NCBI RefSeq assembly: GCF_039822625.1
Contig: NZ_JBDLLG010000018.1
Coordinates: 1-64,000, forward strand
Source: Marinimicrobium locisalis
Lineage (GTDB): Bacteria; Pseudomonadota; Gammaproteobacteria; Pseudomonadales; Cellvibrionaceae
Direction of reading: 5' to 3'
Length of the DNA stretch: 64,000 nucleotides
Under the pieces are notes generated by a model. That model did not search any database. It was not told the origin of the DNA and worked only from the letters and a program-made list of their open reading frames with translations. The position numbers and the translations under genes are program-made. Shown here piece by piece: positions 8,414-17,933 of this stretch (positions within the stretch are counted from its first letter, which is position 1; every line of letters begins with the position of its first letter).

Positions 8414-8919
8414 GAGTTCGCCTCCTGTTCTGACACGTTGCCCGGCCATTCCCGAACATAGTGGCCCCAGCGCCCGCCGGATTTCTCCAGCAAGCGCAGG
8501 TTTTCTATCACCATGCCCATGTCCACGGCTTTGCACATGTCGTAAATGGTGAGCGCGGCGACGCTGGCCGCCGTCAGCGCTTCCATTTCAACCCCTGTTT
8601 GCCCGGTGAGCTTGCAGCGCGTTTCAATTATCACGCCGGCGGGTTCTTCCTGAAGCTCGAACTCCACGCCCACTTTGCTTAACGCCAGGGGGTGACAGAG
8701 CGGAATTAAGTCACTGCACTGTTTGGCCGCCTGAATACCAGCGATACGGGCGACGGACAGCACGTCGCCTTTTTTAAGGCCGTTTTCACGGATTAAGGCC
8801 AGGGTGGCCGGTTGCATTCGGATAAAAGCGCCGGCGCGCGCCTCTCTGACGGTGGCGTCTTTATCGGAGACGTCCACCATGCTGGCACGGCCGTGATCAT
8901 CAGTGTGAGTCAAACTCAT
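8410..8919 (-). CDS. moaC: Cyclic pyranopterin monophosphate synthase MoaC
   Basis: A 169-residue MoaC. The family signatures are RASMVDVSDKDATVREARA near the N-terminus, then KGDVLSVARIAGIQAAKQCSDLIPLCHPL with the catalytic-pocket residues, and GVEMEALTAASVAALTIYDMCKAVD. It forms precursor Z together with MoaA. ATG at 8919 is chosen over the upstream start at 8964 because the conserved N-terminus begins MSLTHTD there. It is the first gene of the moaC-D-E operon. Confidence 0.95.
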   Translation of the reverse strand: MSLTHTDDHGRASMVDVSDKDATVREARAGAFIRMQPATLALIRENGLKKGDVLSVARIAGIQAAKQCSDLIPLCHPLALSKVGVEFELQEEPAGVIIETRCKLTGQTGVEMEALTAASVAALTIYDMCKAVDMGMVIENLRLLEKSGGRWGHYVREWPGNVSEQEANS

Positions 8920-9014
8920 AGTAAACCCGGACTGGTTAACGGAAGTACCGCGCATCATACCCAAAAAAAGCGCCCGCCGGGGGCGGGCAGGCGCTTTGCG
9001 TGGCAGGCTACCGA

Positions 9015-11753
9015 CTATTGGCTAGCCAGGTTACGCAGTACGTAGTGCAGAATGCCCCCGTTCTGGAAGTAGGCGTACTCGTTGGGGGTATCGATCCGCA
9101 CCTTGGCGTTGAAGGTTTTAGATTTACCCTCCGGGTGCTTGGCCGTGACTTCGACCGTTTTGCTGTCTGCGTTCACCACGGGGATATCGAACTCTTCCTC
9201 ACCGGTAAGCCCCAGGGATTCCACCGAATCGCCCTCTTCAAACTGAAGCGGCAGGATGCCCATACCCACCAGGTTGGAGCGGTGAATCCGTTCGTAGCTT
9301 TCGGCGATCGCCGCGCGTATGCCCAGCAGGGCGGGCCCTTTCGCGGCCCAGTCGCGAGAGGAACCGGAGCCGTATTCTTTACCGGCCAACACCACCAGCG
9401 GTGTGCCGTCTTCACGGTAACGCTCGGCGGCATCGAAAATGCTGATGACCTCGTTCTTCGGCAAGTAGGTGGTCCAACTGCCTTCGGTACCGGGGGCCAT
9501 TTGGTTTTTGAGGCGCACATTGGCAAAGGTGCCGCGCATCATGACTTCGTGGTTACCCCGGCGCGAGCCGTAGGAGTTGAAATCGGTCGGCTTCACGCCC
9601 TGCTCTTGCAGGTAGCGCCCCGCCGGGCTATCCGGCATGATCGCGCCGGCCGGGGAAATGTGGTCCGTAGTGATACTGTCGCCCACTTTGACCAAGCAAC
9701 GCGCGCCTTCAATCGGTTTGATCTCGGGGGGCTCGGAGCCCATGCCGTCGAAGAAAGGCGGCTTGCGCACGTAGGTGGAATCCGGCCAGGCGTAGAGTTG
9801 GCTTTCTTCCACCGGCAGGGCCTGCCAGCTCTCGTCGCCGCTGAAGACATCGGAGTATTTGTCGGAAAACATTTCCGGCTCCATGAAGGACTCAATGGCC
9901 TTTTGGATGTCTTTGGTGGAAGGCCAGATGTCTTTCAGGTACACCGGTTTGTTGTCCGCGTCGTAACCCAGGGGCTCATTTTGGAGGTCGGCATCCATGG
10001 TGCCGGCCAGCGCATAGGCCACCACCAGCGGCGGCGAGGCCAGATAGTTGGCCCGCACATCGGGGTGAATTCGACCTTCGAAGTTTCGGTTACCGGAGAG
10101 GACCGATGTGACCGTCAAGTCGCCCTTGTGAATGCCTTCGCTGATTTCATCCGGCAGCGGCCCCGAGTTGCCGATGCAGGTGGTGCAGCCATAGCCCACC
10201 AGGTAGAAGCCAAGCCCTTCCAGCTCGTCCAGCAGGTCGGCTTTTTCCAGGTAGTCAGTCACCACCTTGGAGCCCGGTGCGAGGGAGGTCTTTACCCAGG
10301 GCTTGGTGCTCAGGCCTCGCTCGCGGGCGTTTTTGGCCAACAGGCCGGCGGCCATTAACACGGCCGGGTTGGAGGTGTTGGTACAGCTGGTAATGGCCGC
10401 GATCACTACCGCGCCATTCTTCAGCAAAAACTCTTCACCGTTGTATTTGACCGGGACGGCGCCTTGGTCGGCCAAGGGCACGCCGCCAACGGCCGCCGCA
10501 CCACCCTCGGCCGCAAAATCCTGCTCAGTGGAGGCGATGGTGTTGTGGTGGTGATGCCCGATTTCCTCCAGCACCTTATGGAAGGCGGGCTTGGCGTCAC
10601 GAAGCGCCACGCGATCCTGGGGCCTCTTGGGGCCGGCAATGGACGGTTCGACGGTGCTCAGATCCAGCTCTAGAACATCGCTGTATTCCGCATCCGGGCT
10701 GTTGTCGTCGTGCCACATGCCCATGGCTTTCATGTATTGCTCGACCAGTTCCACCTGCTCCTTCGAGCGGCCGGTGAAGGACAGGTAGTCCAGCGTCTGC
10801 TGGTCCACCGGGAAAATACCGCAGGTCGCGCCGTATTCGGGCGCCATGTTGCCGATGGTGGCCCGGTCCGCCAGGGTCAGGTGTTTGAGGCCGGGGCCGA
10901 AGAACTCGACGAACTTGCCTACCACACCCAGCTTGCGCAGCATTTGGGTCACGGTAAGCACCAAGTCGGTCGCGGTGGCGCCTTCGGGCAGCTTGCCGGT
11001 CATTTTGAAACCAACCACTTGGGGGATCAGCATAGAGATGGGCTGGCCCAGCATGGCCGCCTCGGCCTCGATGCCGCCCACGCCCCAACCCAGTACGCCC
11101 AGGCCGTTAATCATGGTGGTGTGGGAGTCGGTGCCCACTAGCGTGTCAGGGTAGGCTTCCAGCTGACCGTCTTTCTCCCGAGTAAAGACGCCGCGGGCGA
11201 GGTATTCGAGGTTAACCTGGTGGACAATACCGGTGCCCGGCGGCACCACCTTGAAGTTGTCAAAGGCTTTTTGACCCCAGCGCAGGAACTGATAGCGCTC
11301 GCGGTTGCGCTTGATTTCAATTTCGGTGTTCTTTTTGAACGAGTCATCCCCGCCGAAGTAGTCGACCATGACCGAGTGGTCAATGACCAGCTCCACCGGA
11401 GAGAGCGGGTTAATCTGTTCCGGTTTGCCTCCCAAGCTTTTAACCGCATCGCGCATGGCGGCCAGATCGACAATGGCCGGTACGCCGGTAAAGTCCTGCA
11501 GCACGACGCGGGCGGGTACGAAGGCGATTTCCTGGGAGGGCTGGGCTTTCGGGTCCCAGCTGGCCAGGGCCTCAATATCGGCATCGCTCACCAGCCCGGT
11601 GTCCGAGTGCCTCAGCAGGTTTTCCAGCAGTACTCGCAGTGAATAGGGAAGCTTTTGAACGTTGTAGCGCTTTTCGACTTCGCTGAAGGGATAATAACGA
11701 TAGTCTTTGCCCCCGACCTTGAGGGTGTCGGTGGTCCGGTAGGAATCAGCCAT
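9015..11753 (-). CDS. acnA: Aconitate hydratase A
   Basis: A 912-residue monomeric aconitase of the AcnA/IRP1 type, which interconverts citrate and isocitrate in the TCA cycle. The [4Fe-4S] ligands are visible as the cysteine in AITSCTNTSNP and the pair in GYGCTTCIGNSGPL. VGTDSHTTMINGLGVLGWGVGG and the C-terminal swivel domain with YGSGSSRDWAAKGP complete the family pattern. The length is normal. It is a single gene: a short gap separates it from moaC, and a 266-bp gap with a nested palindrome separates it from the GST gene on the other strand. Confidence 0.97.
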   Translation of the reverse strand: MADSYRTTDTLKVGGKDYRYYPFSEVEKRYNVQKLPYSLRVLLENLLRHSDTGLVSDADIEALASWDPKAQPSQEIAFVPARVVLQDFTGVPAIVDLAAMRDAVKSLGGKPEQINPLSPVELVIDHSVMVDYFGGDDSFKKNTEIEIKRNRERYQFLRWGQKAFDNFKVVPPGTGIVHQVNLEYLARGVFTREKDGQLEAYPDTLVGTDSHTTMINGLGVLGWGVGGIEAEAAMLGQPISMLIPQVVGFKMTGKLPEGATATDLVLTVTQMLRKLGVVGKFVEFFGPGLKHLTLADRATIGNMAPEYGATCGIFPVDQQTLDYLSFTGRSKEQVELVEQYMKAMGMWHDDNSPDAEYSDVLELDLSTVEPSIAGPKRPQDRVALRDAKPAFHKVLEEIGHHHHNTIASTEQDFAAEGGAAAVGGVPLADQGAVPVKYNGEEFLLKNGAVVIAAITSCTNTSNPAVLMAAGLLAKNARERGLSTKPWVKTSLAPGSKVVTDYLEKADLLDELEGLGFYLVGYGCTTCIGNSGPLPDEISEGIHKGDLTVTSVLSGNRNFEGRIHPDVRANYLASPPLVVAYALAGTMDADLQNEPLGYDADNKPVYLKDIWPSTKDIQKAIESFMEPEMFSDKYSDVFSGDESWQALPVEESQLYAWPDSTYVRKPPFFDGMGSEPPEIKPIEGARCLVKVGDSITTDHISPAGAIMPDSPAGRYLQEQGVKPTDFNSYGSRRGNHEVMMRGTFANVRLKNQMAPGTEGSWTTYLPKNEVISIFDAAERYREDGTPLVVLAGKEYGSGSSRDWAAKGPALLGIRAAIAESYERIHRSNLVGMGILPLQFEEGDSVESLGLTGEEEFDIPVVNADSKTVEVTAKHPEGKSKTFNAKVRIDTPNEYAYFQNGGILHYVLRNLASQ

Positions 11754-11819
11754 AACTGCCTCACGGGTTGCTTTGAAGTTAATCCATCATATCTTTAGAG
11801 ATTAGGCCACGCGGCCCTT

Positions 11820-11860
11820 CACCGCCAGCGGCCTATCCGGATAGGCAGGCACTGGCGGTG
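11820..11860. repeat. Nested palindrome between acnA and the GST gene
   Basis: Outer arms CACCGCCAG (11820-11828) and CTGGCGGTG (11852-11860) are exact inverted repeats, and inside them CCTATCC/GGATAGG (11832-11845) forms a second perfect palindrome. There is no T-run, so it is more like an intergenic repeat or protein site than a terminator. Confidence 0.4.
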
Positions 11861-12019
11861 TAAATGCGCTTCTTTTTAAGGATATGGGGGCTTATGTTGT
11901 TAATCCAAGCCCAGAAGGCTCTCACAAGAGAACCGCAAGAGAACCAAGAGACCCATTCATTGCGAATCAGTTCATTGCTGGAGTGCGGCCAATCAACGCT
12001 TGAGCACAGGAGGTAACCT

Positions 12020-12721
12020 ATGAGCCAACCACCGATTTTCCGCCGCTGGCCCCCACGGGAGCGGGGAATTATCCAGCTCTACTCCATGAATACGCCCAAC
12101 GGCATCAAAGTGGCCCAGGCGCTGGAGGAGATGCATTTGCCGTACGAGCCCCATACGGTCGATATCACAAAGGGTGACCAACATACGCCCGAGTTTCTCT
12201 GGATCAACCCCAACGGCAAAATCCCGGCCCTCTACGACCCGGAGGGCCCCGATGGGCGGCCCATCAGTTTGATGGAGTCGGCAGCGATTCTGACCTATTT
12301 GGCCGAGAAAACCGGCGAACTTGCCCCGGTGGACCCGGATGGCAAAAGTGCCTGTCTGCAGTGGCTGTTCTTTCAGATGGGGCATATAGGCCCAATGTTC
12401 GGGCAGTTCGGGCACTTTTACGTGTACGCGGTGGATAAGTGCGACCACCCCTACCCCGTCCAACGTTATGCCGATGAAACCCGCCGGCTGTTGGGCGTGT
12501 TGGAGCGGCATTTGACCAACCGGGACTACATGCTGGGGGAAAGTTTCAGTATTGCCGATATGGCCATCGCCCCCTGGGTGGACTGCCTGGAGCGGTTCTA
12601 CGACGCCCGGGAGATGCTAAAGCTGTGGGAGTTCCCCGCCGTGAATGGGTGGCTGGAGCGCTGCACGAGACGCCCCAGCTACGCGGTGGCCCTTGAGGTC
12701 TGTGACCCCAAGCGACGCTAA
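12020..12721 (+). CDS. yghU: Glutathione S-transferase family disulfide-bond oxidoreductase, YghU/YfcG-like
   Basis: A 233-residue GST. The N-terminal thioredoxin fold contains LYSMNTPNGIKV, matching the Nu-class feature of Thr/Asn in place of the usual Tyr/Ser/Cys. NPNGKIPALYDPEG and LMESAAILTYLAEKTG form the glutathione gamma-Glu site, and the C-terminal helical domain contains MLGESFSIADMAIAPWV. Nu-class enzymes bind two glutathiones and reduce disulfides or peroxides. The start has AGGAGG seven bases upstream. It is followed, 7 bp on, by a convergent gene. The symbol is assigned by similarity to E. coli YghU and could equally be a paralogue. Confidence 0.85.
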   Translation: MSQPPIFRRWPPRERGIIQLYSMNTPNGIKVAQALEEMHLPYEPHTVDITKGDQHTPEFLWINPNGKIPALYDPEGPDGRPISLMESAAILTYLAEKTGELAPVDPDGKSACLQWLFFQMGHIGPMFGQFGHFYVYAVDKCDHPYPVQRYADETRRLLGVLERHLTNRDYMLGESFSIADMAIAPWVDCLERFYDAREMLKLWEFPAVNGWLERCTRRPSYAVALEVCDPKRR

Positions 12722-12728
12722 CCCTCGG

Positions 12729-13490
12729 CTAGAACTTGTACACCAGGTTGGCGTAAGTGGTGGTGTCGGTATTCTCTTTCTCCGGCCCCACCTCGCTGTC
12801 GTGCTGAATGGTGTAGCCCACTTTCATTTGCATGGAGCCGTTGATTTGCAGTGCCAAGGATGTGTCGGACACGGTGCGAGTGTTCTCGTCGCTGGATTCC
12901 ATGCTGAGTGTTTGTTTGAAGTCCGCCGTGGGTGAGACCTGCCAATCGAACTGAGCGGCCGCGCGCACCAAGGCCCCACTTTCGTCGACAACGCCGTCTT
13001 CGGTATCTTGCTCCGCCCAGTAGTAACCAGGACCAAGCTCTGCATCCAGCTGCATGGTGTCGGTTTCAAACAGGCGGTTCCCGTAACCCAGGGCGAGCGT
13101 CGTATACTTCTTGTACGCCCCAAACTCGTCATCGGTGTGGGAGCCAAAGACAAACAGGTTGGCGTTTTCGCGATTGATTTTATAGGCGCTTTTCACCGAG
13201 CCGGAGAACTTTTCCGCCGTAGTCTCCGTGGCCACCGAGCCATCGGGCTGGGCAACCTCATCCTCGGAATAAAGGATGTTGAGGGTGTACTGGTTCTTCC
13301 AGCGCTCAAGGTCCTGCGCCGCGTCCAGCTTGCCGTTAAAAGTGGTGCTTTCGGTGTTACCGGAGGTGGCAATGGCCCCAATTTCCGCCGAGGCCTTCCA
13401 GGTACGTTTCTCTTCGTCTTGCGCCATAACCGCTGGCGCCGCGCTCAAGGCCATCACTGAAGCGGCGATGGTCGTCAGTTTTGCCTTCAT
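12729..13490 (-). CDS. DUF481 family outer-membrane beta-barrel protein
   Basis: A 253-residue secreted protein. The signal peptide runs to the AxA site in AAPAVMAQ, then beta strands with alternating residues follow, beginning WKASAEIGAIATSGNTES (the DUF481 hallmark) and ending with a C-terminal phenylalanine, TYANLVYKF, as expected for an outer-membrane barrel. Relatives such as YdiY are described as salt- or acid-induced outer-membrane proteins of unknown function. ATG at 13490 is preferred over the upstream start at 13535 because the signal peptide begins MKAKLTT. Confidence 0.85.
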   Translation of the reverse strand: MKAKLTTIAASVMALSAAPAVMAQDEEKRTWKASAEIGAIATSGNTESTTFNGKLDAAQDLERWKNQYTLNILYSEDEVAQPDGSVATETTAEKFSGSVKSAYKINRENANLFVFGSHTDDEFGAYKKYTTLALGYGNRLFETDTMQLDAELGPGYYWAEQDTEDGVVDESGALVRAAAQFDWQVSPTADFKQTLSMESSDENTRTVSDTSLALQINGSMQMKVGYTIQHDSEVGPEKENTDTTTYANLVYKF

Positions 13491-13659
13491 AAACTCAATC
13501 CTTACTGCGTCGACAAAAGCCGATAGTCTACACAATTGCTTTTGCTTTTTCGCCCGGAGGCGATTTTCCGGGCCTGTGGAAAAAGTGGTACAATGCTCGT
13601 TTAGAGAGTTTTGCTTTTAAAGCCTCAATTCAAGCCCTCAGAGTTCAATCAAGGCCCCT

Positions 13660-14688
13660 ATGACGCCAATTTCCCGGCACAGTTCTGCCATTTCCGCCAT
13701 CAGCCGACGCTTCTGCGCCGCTCCGATGATGGACTGGTCGGACCGCCATTGCCGGTATTTCTGGCGCCTGCTCAGCCGTAATACGCTGCTCTACACCGAA
13801 ATGGTCACCACCGGCGCTCTGATCCATGGGGACCGGGCCCGACATCTGGACTACAATGCCGCGGAACACCCCCTGGCGCTTCAGCTCGGCGGCAGTAACC
13901 CCGCCGAGCTGGCCGAATGTGCCCGCATGGCGGAAGACTGGGGCTACGATGAGGTCAACCTAAACTGCGGGTGCCCCAGTGACCGGGTGCAGAACAACAT
14001 GATCGGCGCTTGCCTGATGCATGAGCCGGCGCTAGTAGCCGAGTGCATTGATGCCATGCAGCAGGCTGTGTCCATCCCGGTAACAGTCAAACATCGAATC
14101 GGTGTGGACGATATGGACGCCTACGAAGGGCTATCCCACTTCGTCGAGACCATTGCCCAAACCGGATGTCGCACCTTTATCGTGCACGCCCGCAAGGCCT
14201 GGCTCCAAGGCCTGAGCCCGAAACAGAATCGCAATGTACCGCCCCTTGATTACGGGCGGGTGAAGCTCCTTAAGCAAGAGCACCCAGACCTTGAAATCGT
14301 GATTAATGGCGGCATAAACACCCTTGAGCAAGCGCAAACGTTGCTGACCGACCTGGACGGCGTTATGCTGGGGCGGGAAATCTACACCAACCCCTACCTG
14401 TTGGCGGAGGTTGACCAGCAGCTGTTTGGAGACTCACGCCCCGTGGCGTCCCGCGCCGACATACTGGACGCTTTCAGCGACTATATTGGAACCGAGCTGG
14501 CCCGTGGCGTGTCTCTGAAGTATATGACCCGACATATCCTGGGCCTGTATCAGGGCCAGCCCGGCGGGCGTCAGTTCCGCCGAGTGATCAGCGAAGAAGC
14601 CTACAAACCCGATGCCGGGCTGGAGGTGCTTGAACGCGCCAGAGCCCGGGTCGAGGTCGAGCGTCAACCCGCTTCATTGGCGGGATAG
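13660..14688 (+). CDS. dusA: tRNA-dihydrouridine(20/20a) synthase DusA
   Basis: A 342-residue FMN enzyme that reduces uridine 20/20a in tRNA D loops. The DusA-specific N-terminus APMMDWSDRHCRYFWRLLSR and LLYTEMVTTGALIHGD distinguish it from DusB and DusC. EVNLNCGCPSDRVQNNMIGACLM carries the catalytic cysteine, VKHRIGVDD and FIVHARKAWLQGLSPKQNR bind FMN and RNA, and VINGGINTLEQ and MLGREIYTNPYLL close the TIM barrel. The start ATG at 13660 gives an extension of about 20 residues before the conserved core, so a later start is possible. Confidence 0.95.
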   Translation: MTPISRHSSAISAISRRFCAAPMMDWSDRHCRYFWRLLSRNTLLYTEMVTTGALIHGDRARHLDYNAAEHPLALQLGGSNPAELAECARMAEDWGYDEVNLNCGCPSDRVQNNMIGACLMHEPALVAECIDAMQQAVSIPVTVKHRIGVDDMDAYEGLSHFVETIAQTGCRTFIVHARKAWLQGLSPKQNRNVPPLDYGRVKLLKQEHPDLEIVINGGINTLEQAQTLLTDLDGVMLGREIYTNPYLLAEVDQQLFGDSRPVASRADILDAFSDYIGTELARGVSLKYMTRHILGLYQGQPGGRQFRRVISEEAYKPDAGLEVLERARARVEVERQPASLAG

Positions 14689-14918
14689 AAAAGCCCGAGG
14701 GAGCCCTCACAGGACCTCAACGAAAAAAGGGCTGTGGCGACCAGCGGTGACAGGGCTGGCGCCAGGAGAGACAAAAAGCAAAACTTCAAGCGGGAAGCTA
14801 TTTGTAATACAATATGGACTATACACGAACGCACAACAGGCCGACGCCCGTGCCTTATCAAGGCGACGACCGGCCATTTGACATTCATCCAATACGTTAA
14901 CGATAGGACGGGATAACA

Positions 14919-15878
14919 GTGACTACGAAACTCGAACAGCTGAAGAAAATGACCGATGTGGTCGCCGACACCGGCGAAATCGAGGCGATCAAAAAGTACA
15001 AGCCTCAAGATGCGACCACCAACCCCTCTCTGCTGCTCAAAGCGGCCCAGATCCCCGAGTACTCTGAGTTGGTAGACGCTTCCGTGGCGGCCGGCAAAAA
15101 AGAAGGCGGCAGCGACGCTCAGCAAATCAGCTACGCCGCCGACCACTTGGCCGTGGCCATTGGTAGCGAAGTACTGAAACTGATTCCGGGCAAGGTCTCC
15201 ACCGAAGTGGACGCCCGCTTGTCTTTCGACACCAAGGGCAGCATTGAGAAGGCACACCACCTGATCGACCTGTATGAGAAAAACGGCGTTGACCGCTCCA
15301 AGGTCCTGATCAAACTGGCCTCCACCTGGGAAGGCATTCGTGCCGCCGAGGTTCTGCAAAAAGAAGGCATCAACTGTAACCTGACGCTGTTGTTCAGCTT
15401 CACCCAGGCCGCGGCGTGTGCCGATGCCGGTGCCTACCTGATTTCACCCTTTGTGGGCCGGATTCTGGACTGGTACAAGAAAAACACCGACAAGACAGAA
15501 TACACCGCCGAAGAAGATCCGGGTGTGGTATCGGTTCGTCACATCTACAACTACTTCAAGCAGCACAACTACGACACCGTCGTGATGGGCGCAAGCTTCC
15601 GTAACTCCGGCGAAATCGAAGCCCTGGCCGGCTGCGACCGTTTGACCATCAGCCCCGCGCTGCTGGAAGAGCTGAGCAATGACAGCGGCACTCTGGAGCA
15701 GAAACTGTTTGCCGACCAGGCCGGCGGCGAAACCATCGCCAAGCCCAACGACAACGAGTCCAGCTTCCGCTTCGCGCTGAACGACAACGCCATGGCCACC
15801 GAAAAGCTGGCCGAAGGCATTCGCAAGTTCGCCGAAGACCAGATCAAGCTGGAAGACGTACTTAAAGGGCGTGCGTAA
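14919..15878 (+). CDS. tal: Transaldolase
   Basis: A 319-residue class I transaldolase of the TalB type (pentose phosphate pathway; sedoheptulose-7-P plus glyceraldehyde-3-P to erythrose-4-P plus fructose-6-P). DATTNPSLLLKA opens the barrel, VLIKLASTWEGIRAAEVLQKEGINCNLTLLFS contains the Schiff-base lysine (K of VLIKLAST), and SPFVGRILDWYKK follows. The frame starts at GTG 14919 with a weak GACGGG ribosome site. The TerB-like gene begins five bases after the stop, so the pair is likely an operon. Confidence 0.96.
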   Translation: MTTKLEQLKKMTDVVADTGEIEAIKKYKPQDATTNPSLLLKAAQIPEYSELVDASVAAGKKEGGSDAQQISYAADHLAVAIGSEVLKLIPGKVSTEVDARLSFDTKGSIEKAHHLIDLYEKNGVDRSKVLIKLASTWEGIRAAEVLQKEGINCNLTLLFSFTQAAACADAGAYLISPFVGRILDWYKKNTDKTEYTAEEDPGVVSVRHIYNYFKQHNYDTVVMGASFRNSGEIEALAGCDRLTISPALLEELSNDSGTLEQKLFADQAGGETIAKPNDNESSFRFALNDNAMATEKLAEGIRKFAEDQIKLEDVLKGRA

Positions 15879-15883
15879 ACGCT

Positions 15884-16342
15884 GTGCTGAGTAAAATTAC
15901 ACAGTTCATCGAGCAGCATCTGCAGCCGGAAGAGAACGCGCCAGCGTTGTCTTCCGAGCAGAAGCAGTTGGCGGTGGCCGCCCTTTTGATTGAGGTGGGC
16001 ACCGCTGATCGGCTGCTGGATGAGACGGAGCTGCAGACCCTGCGCACCATCCTCCAGCGTAAGTTCAACTTGGAGCCCGAGAAGCTCAATGAGCTGAGCG
16101 CGCTTGCCAAAGCTGAACAGGATGATGCCACCTCGTTGCACCAGTTCACCTCCCAGATAAACGACGCTTGCACCCAGGACGAAAAGTACGACCTGATCAA
16201 GTCCATGTGGGAAGTGGCTTATGCCGACAACGAGCTGGATAAATACGAAGAGGCGCTGATCCGCCAAGTGGCGGAGCTTATTCACGTCTCCCACTCCATG
16301 TTTATTCACGCCCGCAACACAGTACGCGACGCGCAGAGCTGA
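15884..16342 (+). CDS. TerB-like (tellurite resistance) family protein
   Basis: A 152-residue all-helical protein with the TerB pattern: LAVAALLIEVGTADRLLDETELQTL, a middle amphipathic helix, and VAYADNELDKYEEALIRQVAELIHVSHSMFI near the end. The acidic residues in ADRLLDETE and ADNELDKYE are the family's metal-binding positions. The role of single-domain TerB proteins is unsettled. It starts at GTG 15884, five bases after tal, and is followed by a strong terminator, so tal and this gene form one unit. Confidence 0.8.
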   Translation: MLSKITQFIEQHLQPEENAPALSSEQKQLAVAALLIEVGTADRLLDETELQTLRTILQRKFNLEPEKLNELSALAKAEQDDATSLHQFTSQINDACTQDEKYDLIKSMWEVAYADNELDKYEEALIRQVAELIHVSHSMFIHARNTVRDAQS

Positions 16343-16360
16343 CGCGGCGAGTTACAACAG

Positions 16361-16403
16361 CACACAAAAAGGCGAGCCACACAGGGCTCGCCTTTTTTGT
16401 GTG
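16361..16403. terminator. Bidirectional Rho-independent terminator
   Basis: Inverted repeat AAAAAGGCGAGCC/GGCTCGCCTTTTTT with a short CACACAG loop. It ends the tal-terB operon and can also end the convergent transporter gene. Confidence 0.9.
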
Positions 16404-16475
16404 CTGAACGAAAACGCGGTAGCGTTTCACTCAGCCACAGGGGCCGGGCCAGAGGCCCGCCCACCCGCGTCGACT

Positions 16476-17933
16476 TTATAACAACGTATCCTGGTTTGGT
16501 CGGTCAGTCCCTTCCGCCGCACGGCGCTCCTTAAGCTTCTCTTCGATATCGTTCATCGTTTTATTGTTGAGCGGATAGACCACCATACAGGCCACGCACA
16601 GAACGCCGAAGAAGGCGGGAATAAAGCTCATTAGCGTCAATATGCCCTGGGTCGCTTCAGCGGTCTGCTCTACGTTGGCCTCAAACCCGTAATAGCTGAG
16701 CGCCCAACCGGTCACGCCGCCGCCAATGGCCAACCCCAATTTGATCGCAAACAGGGAAATGGCCATAAGCAGCCCAGTGGCCCGACGGTGGTTTTTCCAT
16801 TCACCGTAGTCGGCGGCGTCCGTGTACATGGCCCACTGGAGCACAGAGACCGGCCCCCAGACAAAGCTGACCACCAGGTTGGTCAGGAAAATCGGGACAA
16901 TACTCTCGGGCGGCAAATAGAAGAAAAGCAGCGAAAGCACTGAGCTGATCGCCATACAGCCGACGTAGGTGAGCTTCTTGTCAAACACTCTAGCCATTTT
17001 TTTGGTCAACAATACGCCGAGAATGGTAGCGGCGCTGCCCAGCCCCAAAAACAAGGAGTTCAGGGTTGTCATTGTCGGCTCAAACGTCATTCCCAACAAA
17101 TGGACCGGCTGCTCGCCGATGTAGTAGCGGAAGTAATAGGCGATGGCCGAACTGCGAACCACAATAAAAATCAGCTGAAAAACCGTCGCCGCCGCGATCA
17201 TCACCCAGGCGACGTTGGTAAAAAGGTCTTTTAAGTGAAGAGTCGTCTTTTCCCTGTGCTGGGGCGGGGCGATGCGTTCCTTGGATGACACAAAGGTGAT
17301 AAATAACAAGCCCACCGCCAGAAGCCCGAAAACGCCCATGGTGAGCTGCCAGCCCAGCTCGTCGTTGCCCTGCCCCAGGCCGGCGACCAAGTACAAGGTG
17401 CCGAACTGAATAATCAGGCCACCGACAAAAGTGCCCACGAAACGGAAAGACGACAGCTCCACCCGCTCCATGGAGTTCGGTGTAATAACCGCCATCAATG
17501 ATGAATAGGGCACGTTCACCAAGGTATAGAAAACCATTAAGCCGTTGTAGGTAATGTACGCATACACTAGCTTGCCGGTGTCATCGAACATATCCGGTGT
17601 GGTGAACGCAAGCACGCCCATCACGGCCATGGGTACCGCAAAGAAAAAGACGAAAGGCCTGAACTTACCCCAGCGGGTGTTCGCCCGGTCCGCCAATGCG
17701 CCGATAATCGGGTCGGTAATCGCGTCAAATAGACGGGAGACGAACAACATTGTGCCCACGACGGCGGCCGACAAGCCAAACACGTCGGTGTAGAACACCA
17801 TGGTGAAGTATAGGAAGGTCTGAAAATACAGGTTAGACGCGGTATCCCCCACGCCATACCCCACTTTCTCCCAAAACTTTAGCTTGACCGGTGTGGGCTC
17901 TTTATTAGCGGGCGCGGCCGTTGAGTTTTCCAT
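16476..17933 (-). CDS. MFS sugar transporter, GPH (glycoside-pentoside-hexuronide:cation) family
   Basis: A 485-residue inner-membrane symporter with about twelve hydrophobic segments. It opens with KLKFWEKVGYGVGDTASNLYFQTFLYF, the characteristic GPH start, and contains DAITDPIIGALADRANTRWGKFRPF (loop 2-3 signature) and ADYGEWKNHRRATGLLMAI (loop 10-11). GPH transporters bring in disaccharides, xylosides or uronides with Na+ or H+. It is divergent from a second GPH gene at 18397, with a 463-bp shared upstream region. The substrate is unknown; the amylase at the right edge and the likely habitat suggest plant or algal sugars. Confidence 0.85.
   Translation of the reverse strand: MENSTAAPANKEPTPVKLKFWEKVGYGVGDTASNLYFQTFLYFTMVFYTDVFGLSAAVVGTMLFVSRLFDAITDPIIGALADRANTRWGKFRPFVFFFAVPMAVMGVLAFTTPDMFDDTGKLVYAYITYNGLMVFYTLVNVPYSSLMAVITPNSMERVELSSFRFVGTFVGGLIIQFGTLYLVAGLGQGNDELGWQLTMGVFGLLAVGLLFITFVSSKERIAPPQHREKTTLHLKDLFTNVAWVMIAAATVFQLIFIVVRSSAIAYYFRYYIGEQPVHLLGMTFEPTMTTLNSLFLGLGSAATILGVLLTKKMARVFDKKLTYVGCMAISSVLSLLFFYLPPESIVPIFLTNLVVSFVWGPVSVLQWAMYTDAADYGEWKNHRRATGLLMAISLFAIKLGLAIGGGVTGWALSYYGFEANVEQTAEATQGILTLMSFIPAFFGVLCVACMVVYPLNNKTMNDIEEKLKERRAAEGTDRPNQDTLL

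Noticed and set aside
9000..10358. 452-codon plus-strand frame opposite acnA
   Set aside because: Antisense shadow of acnA with no recognisable motif or ribosome site.
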